A stretch of DNA of 64,000 nucleotides from Omphiscola glabra (Eukaryota > Mollusca > Gastropoda > Lymnaeidae). A program made the translations under genes and the position numbers. The stretch spans positions 21,749,316-21,813,315 of the forward strand of contig OZ024794.1 of the NCBI GenBank assembly GCA_964017045.1, read 5' to 3'. Below, one piece after another: positions 63,876 through 64,000 of the stretch (position 1 is the stretch's first letter; the number at the start of each line of letters is the position of its first letter). The notes under the pieces are model-generated. The model was given only the letters and a program-made list of their open reading frames with translations, searched no databases and was not told the DNA's origin.

Positions 63876-64000
63876 CATATTAGTGGTGTCATATTAGTGG
63901 TGTCATATTAGTGGTGTCATATTAAGGGTGTCATATTATTAGTGGTGTCATATAAGTAGTGTCATATTATTAGTGGTGTCATATTAGTGGTGTCATATTA
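63876..64000. repeat. Minisatellite, 14-bp units, running off the window
   Basis: Units ATATTAGTGGTGTC with ATATTATTAGTGGTGTC and AAGTAGTGTC variants; still continuing at base 64000. Confidence 0.92.

Overview
The window is nuclear DNA from an animal. Genes are split into many short exons with clean GT-AG junctions, the background is AT-rich, and large parts are minisatellites, MITEs and LINE remnants. Both recognisable genes are animal families (MICOS subunit MIC60 and a lachesin/IgLON-type neural cell-adhesion protein). The repeat content, with SPIN-like hAT elements and CAGTGGCGTAG-type MITEs, together with the style of the lachesin protein, suggests a mollusc, perhaps a freshwater pulmonate snail. 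That identification is an inference and no species can be named.

Layout. 1-14.7 kb: the 3' part of IMMT/MIC60 on the + strand, 18 exons joined here by phase and splice signals into 837 codons plus a stop; the first exon(s), with the mitochondrial presequence, lie left of the window. Its first visible intron is almost filled by a 2.28-kb foldback-type element with tandem-repeat arms and a perfect 9-bp target duplication. 14.7-20.2 kb: the shared 3' side of two convergent genes, with candidate poly(A) signals and a 0.6-kb hAT relic. 20.2-44.9 kb: the - strand lachesin-like gene. Seen from its 5' side it has an exon for the second half of Ig1 (44.7-44.9 kb), two exons for Ig2 (25.8-26.0 and 25.0-25.1 kb), one for Ig3 (23.7-24.0 kb), a Thr/Pro/His linker exon (22.8-22.9 kb) and a terminal exon with a GPI-type hydrophobic tail (20.24-20.36 kb). 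The signal peptide and first half of Ig1 were not found. 44.9-64 kb: no supported exon, only repeats, probably 5' intron or upstream DNA of the same gene.

Repeats dominate from 23 kb on. More than twenty unrelated minisatellites occur, including a 6-kb array of a 24-bp unit (26.3-32.3 kb) that contains a 2,472-bp (103-unit) higher-order tandem duplication. Two minisatellites begin at the 5' splice sites of lachesin exons and look derived from them; a third donor is duplicated. Mobile elements with readable target duplications include five SPIN-like hAT MITEs, five MITEs of a GCGTAG type, a pogo-like element nested in an older repeat, and a dead LINE whose reverse-transcriptase core is split by a SPIN-like copy.

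The two genes are neighbours by position only: one encodes an inner-mitochondrial-membrane scaffold, the other a cell-surface adhesion protein. The most notable structures are the foldback element, the splice-site-linked minisatellites and the 24-bp satellite. All coordinates were read by eye; no alignments or database searches were run.
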